Source of the DNA: Reinekea marinisedimentorum
GTDB taxonomy: Bacteria; Pseudomonadota; Gammaproteobacteria; Pseudomonadales; Natronospirillaceae
DNA length: 64,000 nt
NCBI RefSeq assembly: GCF_004341165.1
Contig: NZ_SLZR01000012.1
Location: forward strand, 57,844 to 121,843
Direction: 5' to 3'
This document shows, in pieces, positions 44,216 to 55,538 of this stretch; within the stretch, counting starts at the first letter, position 1; the number at the start of each line of letters is the position of its first letter. Below the pieces are notes generated by a model. The model did no database searches and had not been told where the DNA came from. It saw only the letters and a list, made by a program, of their open reading frames with translations. The translations under genes were made by a program, and so were the position numbers.

Positions 44216-46027
44216 ATGACGTACGTGAGCAGCGATTTATCTCATATCCGCAATTTCTCAATTATTGCCCATATTGACCATGGCAAGTCCACGCTGGCAG
44301 ACCGCTTTATTCAGTATTGTGGTGGCCTCACCGAGCGTGAAATGGCTGAGCAGGTGCTCGATTCTATGGACATTGAGCGCGAACGCGGCATCACCATTAA
44401 AGCCCAGAGCGTAACACTTAATTACACAGCTGATGATGGAAAAGTTTACCAGCTGAACTTTATTGATACCCCCGGGCACGTTGACTTCTCTTATGAAGTC
44501 TCCCGCTCTCTGTCTGCCTGTGAAGGCGCATTGCTGGTAGTCGACGCGGCACAGGGTGTGGAAGCGCAATCGGTCGCCAACTGCTATACCGCCATCGAGC
44601 AGGGGCTGGAAGTTGTCCCTATCCTCAACAAGATGGACCTGCCACAGGCCGAGCCGGAGCGGGTCGCCTCAGAGATTGAAGAGATTATCGGTATTGAAGC
44701 GCACGATGCTGTGCGTGCCTCTGCCAAGAGCGGTATTGGCATTAAAGAAACCCTCGAAGAGATCGTAAAGATGGTACCCGCGCCGGAAGGCGACATTAAC
44801 GGGAATCTGCAGGCACTGATTATTGACTCCTGGTTCGATAACTACCTGGGTATTGTCTCGCTGGTGCGTTTGAAGCATGGCACGCTGAAGAAGGGCGATA
44901 AAATTACGGTACTCAGTACCGGCCGTTCTCACGTTGTCGACCGCGTGGGTATTTTTACCCCGAAGATGACCGATACCGGCATCTTAAAAGCCGGTGAAGT
45001 GGGCTTTTTGTGCGCCTCGATCAAAGAAATTACCGGTGCGCCGGTGGGCGATACCATTACCCTGTCCAGCACACCGGAAGTTAAACAGTTGCCCGGCTTC
45101 CAGAAGGTTAAACCACAGGTTTATGCCGGTTTGTTCCCGGTCAGCTCGGACGATTACGAAGCCTTCCGTGAAGCGCTGGAGAAGCTGTCGCTGAACGACG
45201 CCTCGCTGTTCTTCGAACCGGAAAGCTCGGATGCACTGGGCTTTGGTTTCCGTTGTGGCTTCCTGGGTATGCTGCACATGGAAATTATTCAGGAACGTCT
45301 GGAACGTGAATACGACCTAGATCTGATTACGACCGCACCAACCGTGGTTTATGAAATTCTGAAGACAGATGGTCAGGTGGTCTATGTAGACAACCCATCC
45401 AAGCTGCCGGCCGTAAACAATATTGAAGAATTCCGCGAACCGATTGTGCAGGCCAATATTCTGGTGCCACAGGAATACGTCGGTAACGTGATTACCCTCT
45501 GTATTGAAAAACGGGGCATTCAGAAAGACATGCAGTATGTCGGTGGCCAGGTTTCCCTGCGTTACGACCTGCCCATGGCGGAAGTGGTACTCGATTTCTT
45601 CGATCGCCTGAAGTCGGTCAGCCGCGGTTTTGCCTCGCTGGATTTCGCCTTCGACCATTTTGAAGCCGCCAGACTGACCCGTCTGGACATTCTGGTGAAT
45701 GGTGAGCGGGTGGATGCACTGGCAGTGATCATGCATTCCGACCTGATTCAGCGCCGTGGCCGAAGCCTGTGTGAGAAGATGAAAGAGTTGATTCCGCGCC
45801 AAATGTTCGATGTCGCCATTCAGGCCGCTCAGGGAAATAATGTGGTCGCGCGCACAACCGTGAAGGCGTTACGTAAAAACGTGACTGCAAAATGTTATGG
45901 TGGTGACGTTTCTCGTAAGAAAAAGCTGCTGCAGAAGCAAAAAGAGGGTAAGAAGCGTATGAAGCAGGTCGGTTCTGTTTCTATTCCGCAGGAAGCCTTC
46001 CTGGCAGTGCTTAAGGTCGATAATTAA
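44216..46027 (+). CDS. lepA: Elongation factor 4 (LepA)
   Basis: 603 aa from the ATG at 44216; GTG codons at 44213 and 44225 are alternatives, and the first strongly conserved residues are '[20 protein letters not shown]'. A ribosome-binding GTPase with G1 'AHIDHGKST', G3 'DTPGH' and G4 'NKMD', plus the LepA-specific C-terminal domain ending in a basic stretch ('[18 protein letters not shown]'). It acts on stalled or initiating ribosomes. It precedes lepB with a 75-base gap. Confidence 0.96.
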   Translation: MTYVSSDLSHIRNFSIIAHIDHGKSTLADRFIQYCGGLTEREMAEQVLDSMDIERERGITIKAQSVTLNYTADDGKVYQLNFIDTPGHVDFSYEVSRSLSACEGALLVVDAAQGVEAQSVANCYTAIEQGLEVVPILNKMDLPQAEPERVASEIEEIIGIEAHDAVRASAKSGIGIKETLEEIVKMVPAPEGDINGNLQALIIDSWFDNYLGIVSLVRLKHGTLKKGDKITVLSTGRSHVVDRVGIFTPKMTDTGILKAGEVGFLCASIKEITGAPVGDTITLSSTPEVKQLPGFQKVKPQVYAGLFPVSSDDYEAFREALEKLSLNDASLFFEPESSDALGFGFRCGFLGMLHMEIIQERLEREYDLDLITTAPTVVYEILKTDGQVVYVDNPSKLPAVNNIEEFREPIVQANILVPQEYVGNVITLCIEKRGIQKDMQYVGGQVSLRYDLPMAEVVLDFFDRLKSVSRGFASLDFAFDHFEAARLTRLDILVNGERVDALAVIMHSDLIQRRGRSLCEKMKELIPRQMFDVAIQAAQGNNVVARTTVKALRKNVTAKCYGGDVSRKKKLLQKQKEGKKRMKQVGSVSIPQEAFLAVLKVDN

Positions 46028-46102
46028 TATTTGCTGGGTTCAGCAAGTTCCTGAAGTCATATGGTGAAAGCTTGCATGAATGCTTGCGCTTAGGGAGAAA
46101 AA

Positions 46103-47218
46103 ATGAGTTTGTATGGGCTGTCCGCAATTGTTTTGACGTTAGCGGCCGTGTTATCAGTGATGGTCTTTGTCAGCTACCGTAAGCGATTGGCGGAAGTGGA
46201 AGCCGCCTCTGAAGCCGGTACCGATCTAACACTTGAGCAAATAGAGCAAGTATTCTCGTCAACGATGGTTGAGCGGACGGTGGGTTATGTGCTGATTGCT
46301 GCCATTGCCTACCTGATATTTCAAACCATTCAACAGGGTTTTGATTTTGCCCTGTTGATGATTGGTGCCACGCTCTACACTGGCTTGATCTTTCTGGCCG
46401 ACAGGCTGATTACCCGCAAGCAGCGTGAAAAACTGCTTAAAAAAGCTGGCCGGGATCTGCCGAACTTTGAAGAGCAGACCGATAAAGCCGCTTTAGAGCC
46501 GGGCCTTATTGAGAACAGCCGGGCCTTCTTCCCGATTCTGGTTTTTGTCTTCCTGTTGCGCAGCTTTCTGGTTGAGCCGTTTCAGATTCCATCCGGTTCC
46601 ATGAAGCCAACCCTTGAGATTCACGATTTTATTCTGGTTAACCGCTTTGCCTATGGCGTGCGCATGCCTATTACCAACAAGGTAATCGTGCCGGTTGCCG
46701 ACCCTGTGCAGGGTGATGTCATCGTCTTTAAGCCGCCGCACGATCCGGATAAAAACTTTATTAAGCGCGTTATCGCGGTACCGGGTGATCTGGTTCAGTA
46801 TGATTACGCCCGTAAAATCCTGCGTGTAAACGGTGAGGTGGTTAATAAGGCATTTATTGAGAAAACCTCGGATGATGTGGCCAGCTATAACCTGTACAAC
46901 GAAATTCTGCCTGAGCGGGAGCACCTGATATACACCAATCAGGGCCGTGCTTTACGCAGCCCGTATGAATGGCTGCCGGTTTCCGGTGTGGTTGTACCGG
47001 AAGGTAAGTACTTTGTGATGGGTGATAACCGCGATAACAGTCAGGATGCGCGTTATTGGGAAGGTATTCGACGGGTTGTAGAGAATGACCCGAACAATAC
47101 CGGCAACAATGCCTGGGGCTTTGTTGACGAGAACGCCATTCTGGGTAAAGCTTTTGTTGTCTGGATGCACTGGGAAGGTTTTTACCCGACCTTCGGCCGC
47201 GCCGGATCAATTCAATAG
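46103..47218 (+). CDS. lepB: Signal peptidase I
   Basis: 371 aa, somewhat longer than E. coli LepB (324). TM helices lie at about 5-24, 60-98 (a paired block) and 143-156. The periplasmic catalytic domain has Ser166 in 'IPSGSMKPT' and Lys221 in 'KRVIAVPGD', the Ser/Lys dyad. 'VMGDNRDNSQDARYWE' is the conserved box E. It removes signal peptides of Sec and Tat substrates. The extra N-terminal helix block accounts for the added length. Confidence 0.95.
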   Translation: MSLYGLSAIVLTLAAVLSVMVFVSYRKRLAEVEAASEAGTDLTLEQIEQVFSSTMVERTVGYVLIAAIAYLIFQTIQQGFDFALLMIGATLYTGLIFLADRLITRKQREKLLKKAGRDLPNFEEQTDKAALEPGLIENSRAFFPILVFVFLLRSFLVEPFQIPSGSMKPTLEIHDFILVNRFAYGVRMPITNKVIVPVADPVQGDVIVFKPPHDPDKNFIKRVIAVPGDLVQYDYARKILRVNGEVVNKAFIEKTSDDVASYNLYNEILPEREHLIYTNQGRALRSPYEWLPVSGVVVPEGKYFVMGDNRDNSQDARYWEGIRRVVENDPNNTGNNAWGFVDENAILGKAFVVWMHWEGFYPTFGRAGSIQ

Positions 47219-47233
47219 AGGAAACTGACAGCT

Positions 47234-47599
47234 ATGCGAAGCTTAAAACGTCAACAAGGTATATCACTGATTGGTATCGGGCTGTTTGCTTTTCTGGTGA
47301 TTTTCTTTGGCATTCTTATTGTAAAAATGTCAGGTACTTATTTTGACCATATCTCTTTGAATAAGATGATCGAAAACGGTGTTGCAGAGCAATCGGCAAA
47401 CCGCTTTGAGTTCGAGGATTTTCAGGATCGCCTGCGAAGGAATATGGACATCAACAACATTAATTTCGACATCAAGAAAGCGCTGACTTACGACAAACGT
47501 TCCAAACCGGCCAAGCTGGTGCTGGATTATGAAGAGCGCGTGCATCTGTTTCTGAACGTCGATGTCGTGATGTCTTTTAACGAAGAATACGAGTTATAA
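47234..47599 (+). CDS. DUF4845 family membrane protein
   Basis: 121 aa. An N-terminal basic stretch and one TM helix (residues about 10-31) precede a periplasmic domain, which resembles a pseudopilin-like start ('[15 protein letters not shown]'). DUF4845 proteins commonly lie between lepB and rnc in Pseudomonas-related genomes, as here. Function unknown. It ends one base before the rnc start. Confidence 0.85.
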   Translation: MRSLKRQQGISLIGIGLFAFLVIFFGILIVKMSGTYFDHISLNKMIENGVAEQSANRFEFEDFQDRLRRNMDINNINFDIKKALTYDKRSKPAKLVLDYEERVHLFLNVDVVMSFNEEYEL

Positions 47600-47600
47600 A

Positions 47601-48278
47601 TTGAAGTCTGACTATTTCCGCTTAACCAAGTCTATCGGTTACACCTTTCAGAACGTCGAACTGCTGGAGCAGGCGTTATCCCACCGTAGCTATTCCCGTA
47701 AAAATAATGAGCGCCTGGAGTTTCTCGGTGATGCTATTTTAAGCGTCACCATTGCTCAGGCCCTTTACGATCAGTTCCCGAAGGCCAAAGAAGGGCAGAT
47801 GTCGCGTTTGCGTGCCCATCTGGTTAAAGGTGAAACGCTGGCGGAGCTGGGGCGCGAGTTTAATCTGGGTGATTTTATCAAGCTGGGCAGCGGTGAACTG
47901 AAGAGCGGTGGTTACCGGCGGGACAGCATTTTGGCAGACGCCGTTGAAGCCATTATTGGGGCTGTGAATCTCGATTCAGACCTGGCAACAGCGCAGCAAA
48001 CGATTCTCAGCTGGTATCAGGAGCGCCTGGCCGGTTTGGATTTAAAAGACAACATAAAGGATTCAAAAACCCGCCTGCAGGAGTACCTTCAGGCGCGCCG
48101 ATTATCGCTGCCGGATTATCAGGTGGTAAAAATTGAAGGTGAAGCGCATCGGCAGGAGTTCACAGTGCATTGTCAGACCGATTCGATAGAGGATGTTGTC
48201 GTTGGTGTTGGCAGTAGTCGCCGGATGGCTGAACAGGAAGCCGCATCCGTCATGTTAAAAAAATTAGGTGAAGAGTAA
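47601..48278 (+). CDS. rnc: Ribonuclease III
   Basis: 225 aa from a TTG start, right after the preceding stop codon; no in-frame ATG gives an intact N terminus. It cuts double-stranded RNA in rRNA maturation and mRNA control. The signature [10 protein letters not shown] lies at residues 36-45, the second acidic site '[12 protein letters not shown]' at about 111-122, and a C-terminal double-stranded RNA-binding domain follows. The rnc-era-recO order is the standard operon. A weak start codon may reflect the autoregulation known for rnc. Confidence 0.95.
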   Translation: MKSDYFRLTKSIGYTFQNVELLEQALSHRSYSRKNNERLEFLGDAILSVTIAQALYDQFPKAKEGQMSRLRAHLVKGETLAELGREFNLGDFIKLGSGELKSGGYRRDSILADAVEAIIGAVNLDSDLATAQQTILSWYQERLAGLDLKDNIKDSKTRLQEYLQARRLSLPDYQVVKIEGEAHRQEFTVHCQTDSIEDVVVGVGSSRRMAEQEAASVMLKKLGEE

Positions 48279-48282
48279 CGTT

Positions 48283-49191
48283 ATGACGGATCAATTTAAA
48301 CTGGATACAAAATGTGGCTTTGTAGCCATCGTCGGCCGCCCGAATGTGGGTAAATCGACGCTGATGAATCATTTGCTCGGTCAGAAGATATCCATTACAT
48401 CGCGCAAGCCGCAAACCACCCGGCATCAGATTCTCGGTATCTGGACGGAAGATAAAACCCAGATGGTTTTTGTTGATACCCCGGGGATGCATCGCGGTCA
48501 GGAAAAAGCCATTAACCGTGTTATGAACAAAGCGGCCGATACTGCACTTTCTGACATTGACGCAGTGTTGATGGTTGTCGACCGGACGGTCTGGACCGAA
48601 GAAGATCAGTGGGTGCTGGATAAACTGCAGCGCATTAAGGCGCCGGTGTTTCTGATCATCAACAAGGTTGATCAGCTGGATAACAAGCAAACCCTGCTGC
48701 CGCATATTGAAGCACTGAGCAAGAAGTTCAACTTTGCCAGTGTTGTTCCAGTGTCAGCCTTGCATGGCCACAATCTGGATTCTCTGACTGACGAGCTGGT
48801 TAATACCATGCCGGCGGGGCTGTTTCACTTCCCTGAAGATCAGGTCACCGATCGCAGCCAGCGTTTTATGGCGGCTGAGATTATCCGTGAAAAAATCATG
48901 CGTCAGCTGGGTGAGGAACTGCCTTACTCAACAGCTGTTGAGATTGAGCAGTTTGCCTTTGAAGACCGTATTCTGCACATCCATGGCCTGATCTTAGTCG
49001 AACGAAACGGCCAAAAACGTATTGTTATCGGCGAGAAGGGTGCACGCATCAAGAAGGTTGGTCAGGAAGCGCGGCAGGATATGGAGTCGCTTTTTGAGGC
49101 TAAGGTCATGCTTAACCTCTGGGTTAAAGTGAAAGGTGGCTGGGCTGATGACGAGCGTGCGCTGAAAAGCCTTGGCTATTACGATGACTAA
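48283..49191 (+). CDS. era: GTPase Era
   Basis: 302 aa. Essential GTPase that binds the 3' end of 16S rRNA in 30S assembly. G1 'GRPNVGKST', G3 'DTPGMH' and G4 'NKVD' are present, and the C-terminal KH domain shows '[16 protein letters not shown]'. The ATG at 48283 follows AGGTGAAGAG, which is better than a GTG at 48268 that would overlap rnc. Confidence 0.96.
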   Translation: MTDQFKLDTKCGFVAIVGRPNVGKSTLMNHLLGQKISITSRKPQTTRHQILGIWTEDKTQMVFVDTPGMHRGQEKAINRVMNKAADTALSDIDAVLMVVDRTVWTEEDQWVLDKLQRIKAPVFLIINKVDQLDNKQTLLPHIEALSKKFNFASVVPVSALHGHNLDSLTDELVNTMPAGLFHFPEDQVTDRSQRFMAAEIIREKIMRQLGEELPYSTAVEIEQFAFEDRILHIHGLILVERNGQKRIVIGEKGARIKKVGQEARQDMESLFEAKVMLNLWVKVKGGWADDERALKSLGYYDD

Positions 49192-49194
49192 CCC

Positions 49195-49884
49195 ATGTTT
49201 CGCAGCAGCGTAACCGAGGGCTTCCTACTTTTTTCACGCCCCTTTAAAGAAGATGACACCCTTTGCGAACTCTGGACCGAAAAACAGGGCCGGGTTCGCT
49301 GCCGTATCAGCGGCAATCCTCCTGAACCTTACCGCCAGTTTGAAATTAAGCTTTCCAATAAAGCCGGGCTGCCTGCGGTCAGTAACTTCCGATACACCCA
49401 ACCGGTGCTGATAGATAGCAATGCTGCCAGGCTGCTGGGTTTTTACGTCAATGAACTGCTCTATCGCTTACTGCCCGCGGGCTATGGCGACAGCTCGCTG
49501 TTTGGCCGTTATATCAGCACGCTGCTGTATCTGAATGAAGGTGAAAATATCCAGCCGGTACTGCGTTTTTTTGAGCAGGGCGTGCTCGCTTCGCTGGGGA
49601 TGGCGGTTGACTATCAGCAGGATGCCAACTCGCTGCCGGTGGTCGCCGGTCAGCACTACCGCTTTGAAACCGGCCGCGGCTTTGTTGCGGATGCGCACGG
49701 GCGCTATAGTGGCGAGCGTATTATTGCCGTTAACCGGCAGGACTATAATCTGAAGGGCGCACTGAGCCTTGCCCGTGAGTGCCAGAGGCGACAGATTGAT
49801 GAATTGCTCGGTGGCGGTCAGCCTATTTTAAGCCGGCAGTGGCTGGTGAACTTAATACAAACAAAAGGAGCTTCAGAAGCATGA
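49195..49884 (+). CDS. recO: DNA repair protein RecO
   Basis: 229 aa. RecO loads RecA onto SSB-coated DNA in the RecFOR pathway. The N-terminal OB-fold ('SSVTEGFLLFSRPFKEDDTLCELWTEKQGRV') is shown here by its first half at residues about 4-34, followed by the helical C-terminal part. The gene starts 3 bases after era and overlaps acpS by 4 bases. Confidence 0.92.
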   Translation: MFRSSVTEGFLLFSRPFKEDDTLCELWTEKQGRVRCRISGNPPEPYRQFEIKLSNKAGLPAVSNFRYTQPVLIDSNAARLLGFYVNELLYRLLPAGYGDSSLFGRYISTLLYLNEGENIQPVLRFFEQGVLASLGMAVDYQQDANSLPVVAGQHYRFETGRGFVADAHGRYSGERIIAVNRQDYNLKGALSLARECQRRQIDELLGGGQPILSRQWLVNLIQTKGASEA

Positions 49885-50252
49885 AAGGTATTGGTACGGA
49901 CATCGTCCAGGTATCGCGCATACGAAGCTCTCTGGAAAAGCAGGGTGAGCGTTTTGTCAGCCGTATCCTCACCGAGGCGGAGCAGGTGGTTTATGCCCAG
50001 CGGAATAAACCCGCCAACTTTGTAGCCAACCGCTTTGCGGCCAAAGAGGCTATCTCCAAGGCACTGGGAACCGGCATTGCAGCCGGTATCCGCTTTACTG
50101 ATATAGAAGTGCTGCCCAATGAAAGGGGCGCGCCGCGAGTTGCGCTGTATGGTGAGGCGGCTGCACGGCTGACCGAGCTACAGGCAACGGATATTCACTT
50201 AAGCATCAGTGATGAAAAGGACTATGCCGTTGCCTTTGTGGTGCTGATCTAA
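49881..50252 (+). CDS. acpS: Holo-ACP synthase
   Basis: 123 aa. It transfers 4'-phosphopantetheine from CoA to acyl carrier protein. 'GIGTDIVQVSRI' at the N terminus carries the metal-binding Asp, and 'FAAKEAISKALGTG' carries the conserved Glu and Lys. The ATG at 49881 follows AAGGAG and overlaps the recO stop. pdxJ, often located between recO and acpS, is not here. The stop codon overlaps that of gacS on the other strand. Confidence 0.94.
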   Translation: MKGIGTDIVQVSRIRSSLEKQGERFVSRILTEAEQVVYAQRNKPANFVANRFAAKEAISKALGTGIAAGIRFTDIEVLPNERGAPRVALYGEAAARLTELQATDIHLSISDEKDYAVAFVVLI

Positions 50253-53110
50253 GCCTTGACCGTTTTGGCCTTTTTCTCTTTCAGCTGGTAGGCGTAAACC
50301 CTGACCGCCTGATCAAAGCTTTTATCGACATCGTTCTGCTTGATCCAGTGGGCGATGCTGTCGATCTCTTCATTCAGGACAAACAGGCTGTCTTCCAGTG
50401 CCGAGTAGTCGCCCTGTTTGAGCACGGTTTCGGTGTGATGCGCCGCCATGGTCAGCCTTGGAACGCCACAGTAAACCGTTGCGCCGTGCAGGCGGTGCAC
50501 CAGCTCCAACAGGGCTTTATAGTCGCCTTGCTGATAGTGCTGGTTGATCTGCACCTGATCGCGCTGCAGCGTTTCTGCCAGCATCGAGAACATATCCTTT
50601 GCCAGGCTGAGCTTGCCGGCGGCCTTTTCTAAGCTGTACACCAGGTCTACCGTGGGCAGGGTGGACAACAGATGGGTGTCGAGACTGGCTGATGGCTCGG
50701 TAATGACGGGCTGCTCACCCACGGCCATCGAGTCTTCATGGGTTTTGATGGTGGCGCCAGTCCACTTGAACAGGGTTTTCTGGAGCTGATCATCATCGAT
50801 TGGCTTGGCCAGATAATCGTCCATGCCCGCATCGAGCATGCTCTGTTGCTCTTCGGCAAGGGCGTGCGCGGTTAGCGCCACGATGGGCACATGAACATCT
50901 TTGGCTTCGTTTCTGCGGATGTGGCGCGTTGCGGTAATGCCGTCCATGTTCGGCATTTGAATATCCATAAAGATGAGGTCGAACTTCTGGTCTCTGGTCG
51001 CCTTAACGGCTTCTTCACCGCTGCTGCAGCCGGTCGTCTGAACGCCGAACGAGTCAAGTAACGTTAGGATCAGCTTCAGGTTGGCGCTGTTGTCGTCGAC
51101 GGCCAGTACGCGGATATCGCCCTTCATTTTACCCAGGCCGCGGTCTTCAGCCTCTGCGAGGGTTTCGGCCTCCGGAGACAGTATGCCGACCAGGGCATTG
51201 TAGAGTGCGTTGGATCGGATCGGTTTCGCCAGATGATACTGCGCGCCCTGCTCAACAAGCTGGGTTTTCAGGTCGCTGTCAGAGCTGTTGGTAAGTACCA
51301 GTACCGGGCAGTTGAGTTCACGCTCTATTTTCAGCAGCAGGCGGTGCAGGTCGGTATCATGGTTGCTCTGTATATCCATAATGGCAACGTCAATTGCCGG
51401 CTGAGACTTGGAGATTAGGTGTCGGTAAAGTTTTTCGGCGCTGCCGATTTCCACAACCTTAGCTCCCCAGCCCTGAATCTGATGATTGAGTGACAGGCGG
51501 GTCATTTCGCGCGATTCGATGACGGCAATAGTTTGGCCGTCCAGACCAAGCAGTTTCGGCGGTTGCTGAACCGCCGGTGCAACCTCAGCCTTGATGTTGA
51601 ACCAGAACGTAGAGCCCTTGTCTTTCACGCTATCCAGGCCGATATCGCCGCCCATCTGTTCAACCAGGCGCTTGGAGATGACCAGGCCCAGGCCGGTGCC
51701 ACCAAATTCGCGGGCGGTGGATGAATCGGCCTGTGAAAACGCCTGGAACAGCGCCTTTTGCTGGGTTTTGCTGAGGCCAATACCGGTATCTGTAACGCTG
51801 ATGCGCACCGTAACCTTGTTCTGCTGCTGTTGTTCAATCATCGTGCGGATAACCACACTGCCTTCATTGGTAAACTTGATGGCGTTGTTGATCAGGTTGG
51901 TAAGTACCTGCTTCAGGCGCAGGGGGTCAAATACCAGCTGCTCAGGAACATCGGTATAGAACAGTGATACCACTTCGAGCCCCTTAGCAGAGGATGCCGG
52001 CTCCAGCATGGTCAGCACATCTTCAATGGATTCACGCAGGTTGGTGCTGCGGTTATCCAGCATCAGCTTGCCGGCTTCAATCTTACAGAAGTCGAGCACG
52101 TCGTTAATAATGGTCAGCAGTACCTGGGAAGACGACATAATGGTACTGACATAATCTTCCTGTTTACGGGTTAGGTTGGAGCGGCCCAGCAGCCGCGCAA
52201 AGCCGATAATGCCGTTCAGCGGGGTGCGGATCTCGTGGCTCATATTGGCCAGGAATTCGGTTTTCACCTGGTTGGCCTGTTGGGCTTCGCGCCGTGCCAT
52301 ATCCAGTTCAATGTTCTGAATTTCAATGGTTTCTAGGGTTTCACGCAGGTCGGATGTCGCCTGATCAACCGAGGTTTGCATATCGGTATAGGAGGAAAGA
52401 ATGGTCTCCGCCATATTATTGATGCCTTGCTCCAGCTCGCCGAGTTCGCCCTTGGAGACTTCCGGCACCCGTGCATCCAGATCGCCTTCACGGATTTGCA
52501 CAACCGTTTTAATCATCTCCTGTATGGGCTGAACGAACTGCTTGCTGAGGAACGAGATGAGAAAATAGTAGGCAACAACGCATGCCAGAAAGACCCCTAA
52601 ATGGCTGAGAATGGTCTGGTAGATGGCGATGTGCGTCGGTCCAAAATCATACTCGAGCTCCAGCCAGCCGATCGGGCGGGGCTTGAGTGCTTTCTGCTGA
52701 ATGTCTTCCGGTGACAATACCGGCACGAAGTAGCGGTAGCTCTTACCGGTTTTTACCAGGGTGATAGACAGCGTATCGCGGATAGAAACCGGGAACGCCG
52801 TGCCTTTGGGTTTGGGCCCGGAGCTCATCCATTCGCTGGCAACAAGGTTGAAGAGGCGAATTGAGCGCGCGTCTTCCTGGCTCAGGGCATCACGCAACAT
52901 GGATTGCAGCAGCAGTTCATTGCTCTGATACATGGGTAGCGAGAGAGCAAATGCCACCTGAGTGGTGACGGACTCCGTGCGCAGTTTAAAGGCTTCAATC
53001 TGTTGATTGGTGTCTTTGTAGATGAACCAGCATAAGCTGACAAATGCGATTAAAACTGCTGGTATCAGCGCGATATAAGCCAGCCGATTTTGTAATCCGT
53101 TCCCTTGCAT
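50249..53110 (-). CDS. gacS: Hybrid sensor kinase GacS/BarA
   Basis: 953 aa from the ATG at 53110, preceded by AAAGGT. Order: TM1 (about 10-31), periplasmic sensor loop, TM2 (about 170-188), HAMP, HisKA with His292 in '[13 protein letters not shown]', HATPase with 'GTGLGLVIS', a first degenerate receiver-like domain ('[12 protein letters not shown]'), a canonical receiver ('[14 protein letters not shown]'), and a C-terminal Hpt ('[11 protein letters not shown]'). The architecture is that of GacS/BarA, which phosphorylates GacA/UvrY to induce Csr/Rsm small RNAs. The gacA gene is not in the window. Neighbour to cysM-rumA-relA-mazG as in Pseudomonas. Confidence 0.94.
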   Translation of the reverse strand: MQGNGLQNRLAYIALIPAVLIAFVSLCWFIYKDTNQQIEAFKLRTESVTTQVAFALSLPMYQSNELLLQSMLRDALSQEDARSIRLFNLVASEWMSSGPKPKGTAFPVSIRDTLSITLVKTGKSYRYFVPVLSPEDIQQKALKPRPIGWLELEYDFGPTHIAIYQTILSHLGVFLACVVAYYFLISFLSKQFVQPIQEMIKTVVQIREGDLDARVPEVSKGELGELEQGINNMAETILSSYTDMQTSVDQATSDLRETLETIEIQNIELDMARREAQQANQVKTEFLANMSHEIRTPLNGIIGFARLLGRSNLTRKQEDYVSTIMSSSQVLLTIINDVLDFCKIEAGKLMLDNRSTNLRESIEDVLTMLEPASSAKGLEVVSLFYTDVPEQLVFDPLRLKQVLTNLINNAIKFTNEGSVVIRTMIEQQQQNKVTVRISVTDTGIGLSKTQQKALFQAFSQADSSTAREFGGTGLGLVISKRLVEQMGGDIGLDSVKDKGSTFWFNIKAEVAPAVQQPPKLLGLDGQTIAVIESREMTRLSLNHQIQGWGAKVVEIGSAEKLYRHLISKSQPAIDVAIMDIQSNHDTDLHRLLLKIERELNCPVLVLTNSSDSDLKTQLVEQGAQYHLAKPIRSNALYNALVGILSPEAETLAEAEDRGLGKMKGDIRVLAVDDNSANLKLILTLLDSFGVQTTGCSSGEEAVKATRDQKFDLIFMDIQMPNMDGITATRHIRRNEAKDVHVPIVALTAHALAEEQQSMLDAGMDDYLAKPIDDDQLQKTLFKWTGATIKTHEDSMAVGEQPVITEPSASLDTHLLSTLPTVDLVYSLEKAAGKLSLAKDMFSMLAETLQRDQVQINQHYQQGDYKALLELVHRLHGATVYCGVPRLTMAAHHTETVLKQGDYSALEDSLFVLNEEIDSIAHWIKQNDVDKSFDQAVRVYAYQLKEKKAKTVKA

Positions 53111-53383
53111 ACTGTACCTTTGACGTAAATAACTGCCGGAGCCCGGTTCGGTTGAATTGAAAGTCACTGTTGCTCAATGGCTTGATTTCAGTGGTCTCAA
53201 TCAGGCTCTGGCTCTATAGGCTAAATCGGGCCCTATTATGGCCCATATTGCAGGTTTATTGTTGAAAAACTCCCGGTTTGGCACTTTCTTCCATTGGATT
53301 TGTCAGAGTAAGTTAATCGTTCTGCCATACAGCTTTAGGCTGTAAAGATATACAATTCACCGCCTGACTATTCTGGAGAGCAC

Positions 53384-54274
53384 ATGCAGGAATTTCCAAC
53401 CATTGAGCAGTTCGTTGGTCGCACGCCGTTGGTGCGGTTACAACGATTGAACCCAAATCCTTCCAACGTCATTTTACTGAAGCTTGAAGGCAATAACCCC
53501 GCGGGTTCGGTAAAGGATCGGCCGGCGTTGAACATGATTGCTCAGGCCGAAAAACGAGGCGATATCGAGCCCGGTGATTCGCTGATTGAAGCAACCAGCG
53601 GCAATACCGGTATTGCTCTGGCGATGGCCGCAGCCATTAAAGGCTACAAGCTCACCCTGATCATGCCGTCCAACCTGTCTGAAGAGCGGCGTGCCAGTAT
53701 GCGTGCTTACGGGGCAGATATCATCTCGGTGACCCCGGAGCAGGGCATGGAATACGCCCGTGATCTGGCGATGCAGATGCAGAGTGAAGGCAAAGGTAAG
53801 GTGCTTGATCAATTCAGTAACATCGATAACCCGGCTGCGCACTATGAGACTACCGGCCCTGAAATCTGGCAGGACAGTCACGGCAAGGTTACCCATTTTG
53901 TGTCTGCTATGGGCACCACTGGCACCATCATGGGCTGCTCGCACTATTTGAAGGAGCAGAACCCGGCCATTCAGATTGTCGGCCTGCAACCGAAAGAGGG
54001 TTCTCAGATTCCCGGAATTCGCCGCTGGCCGGTTGAATACCGCCCCAGTATTTTTGAAGAATTCCGTGTCGATCAGGTCATCGATATGGATCAGAAAACA
54101 GCGGAAGAGACGATGCGAAAGCTGGCTGCCGAAGAGGGGATCTTCGCCGGCGTTAGCTCTGGCGGCTCGGTTGCCGGTGCGCTGAAATTATCCGAGCAGG
54201 TCAATAATGCTGTCATCGTTGCCATTGTCTGTGACCGCGGTGACCGTTATCTGTCGACAGGTGTGTTTTCTTAA
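53384..54274 (+). CDS. cysM: Cysteine synthase B
   Basis: 296 aa. PLP-dependent O-acetylserine sulfhydrylase B, which can use thiosulfate as well as sulfide. The PLP lysine is in 'NPAGSVKDRPALNM', the phosphate-binding loop in 'EATSGNTGIALA', and 'GTTGTIMGCSHYLKEQNP' is typical of CysM. It ends directly before rlmD, whose ATG follows the TAA with no gap. Confidence 0.95.
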   Translation: MQEFPTIEQFVGRTPLVRLQRLNPNPSNVILLKLEGNNPAGSVKDRPALNMIAQAEKRGDIEPGDSLIEATSGNTGIALAMAAAIKGYKLTLIMPSNLSEERRASMRAYGADIISVTPEQGMEYARDLAMQMQSEGKGKVLDQFSNIDNPAAHYETTGPEIWQDSHGKVTHFVSAMGTTGTIMGCSHYLKEQNPAIQIVGLQPKEGSQIPGIRRWPVEYRPSIFEEFRVDQVIDMDQKTAEETMRKLAAEEGIFAGVSSGGSVAGALKLSEQVNNAVIVAIVCDRGDRYLSTGVFS

Positions 54275-55522
54275 ATGAGATTTCGTCGTAATCAGCCTGC
54301 TAAAAAGCCGCTGCCGGAGCCGCTGGAACTGGATATTCTCCGGTTCAGCCATGATGGCCGTGGTATAGCCGAAAAAGATGGCCGTATTGTTATGGTTGCC
54401 GGGGCATTACCCGGCGAGCGGGTGACAGCCAGAATTGATAAGGCAAACACCAAGCTCTGGCAGGGCCATGCGATGACTGTTCACCAGCCCAGTGAGGCCA
54501 GAACAGAGCCGCATTGCGCACATTTCCGGCAGTGTGGTGGCTGTCAGTTGCAGCATATGACGCTGGCCAGCCAGCATGAGATTAAGCGCACGGCGGTGAT
54601 GGATCATTTTCGGCGCAATGGTATTGAGCTGCCTGAAGCGCCGGCGATGATCGAATCTCCGCCCTTTGCCTATCGTCACCGGGCCCGGTTGCATGTGTCG
54701 GGCAAGGGCCAGATAGGGTTTCATAATGCGCAAGGTAATCAGGTGGTTCCGGTTCAACAATGCCCGGTATTTACTGAGCAGCTGGCCGCTGCCTATGAGC
54801 AGTTGCGCACGGCTGCGCCGCTGAAGGGCCTGACGCAACTGGAACTGGTTGTCGATGACAGCTGTAAGATGGGTGCGGTTGCCGTTAAGGGGAAGCCCGA
54901 AGCGCTTGAGCGCTTCCACCGCTGGGTTGAGCAGCAGGGCTGGGTTTGGAATCAGCCGTTGAGCTATGCCGCCGGCGAAAAAACAGTAACCGCCTATCCG
55001 GGCGACTTCACGCAGGTTAACCGGGCCGCGAACCTGAAAATGCTAGAAACTGGTGCGCAGTGGCTGAATTTAAATACCGGTGACCGCCTGCTCGACCTGT
55101 TTTGTGGCAGCGGTAATGTCGCTTATTTTCTCAGCCACCGGGTCGGCTCTCTGGTTGGTCTGGAGGCCAGTGAAGCTGCCATCCGGCAGGCTAAAGCGGT
55201 GCAGAACGGTGATGCTCACTGCCAGTTTGAGGTTGCAGATTTGTTTCAGGTTGATGTCTCCGGTATGACACTGGTACGCGATTTGAATCCCAATGTAGTG
55301 GTTCTGGACCCACCCCGAGCCGGAGCTGAAAATATCTGCCGGCATATCAGTAAATTGACAGGGCTGGACAAAATTTTATACATATCTTGTGATCCAGCGA
55401 CCTTGGCACGCGACATAAATTTATTACAGCAAGCCGACTGGTGCTTGAGTAAGTTAGCATTGGTCGATATGTTTCCTCAGACCAAACATGTCGAAACCAT
55501 CGCGTTATTAGAAAAGAAATAA
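54275..55522 (+). CDS. rlmD: 23S rRNA (uracil-1939-C5) methyltransferase
   Basis: 415 aa. TRAM domain at the N terminus, then an Fe-S site 'HCAHFRQCGGCQLQHM' (CxxxxxCxxC pattern). The SAM-binding fold ('LLDLFCGSGNVAYFL') and catalytic region 'DPPRAGAE' ... 'YISCDPATLARDI' follow, with the nucleophilic Cys. It methylates U1939 of 23S rRNA. The cysM-rlmD-relA-mazG order is conserved in Pseudomonas. Confidence 0.95.
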   Translation: MRFRRNQPAKKPLPEPLELDILRFSHDGRGIAEKDGRIVMVAGALPGERVTARIDKANTKLWQGHAMTVHQPSEARTEPHCAHFRQCGGCQLQHMTLASQHEIKRTAVMDHFRRNGIELPEAPAMIESPPFAYRHRARLHVSGKGQIGFHNAQGNQVVPVQQCPVFTEQLAAAYEQLRTAAPLKGLTQLELVVDDSCKMGAVAVKGKPEALERFHRWVEQQGWVWNQPLSYAAGEKTVTAYPGDFTQVNRAANLKMLETGAQWLNLNTGDRLLDLFCGSGNVAYFLSHRVGSLVGLEASEAAIRQAKAVQNGDAHCQFEVADLFQVDVSGMTLVRDLNPNVVVLDPPRAGAENICRHISKLTGLDKILYISCDPATLARDINLLQQADWCLSKLALVDMFPQTKHVETIALLEKK

Positions 55523-55538
55523 AAGAGAGAGTCACGCA

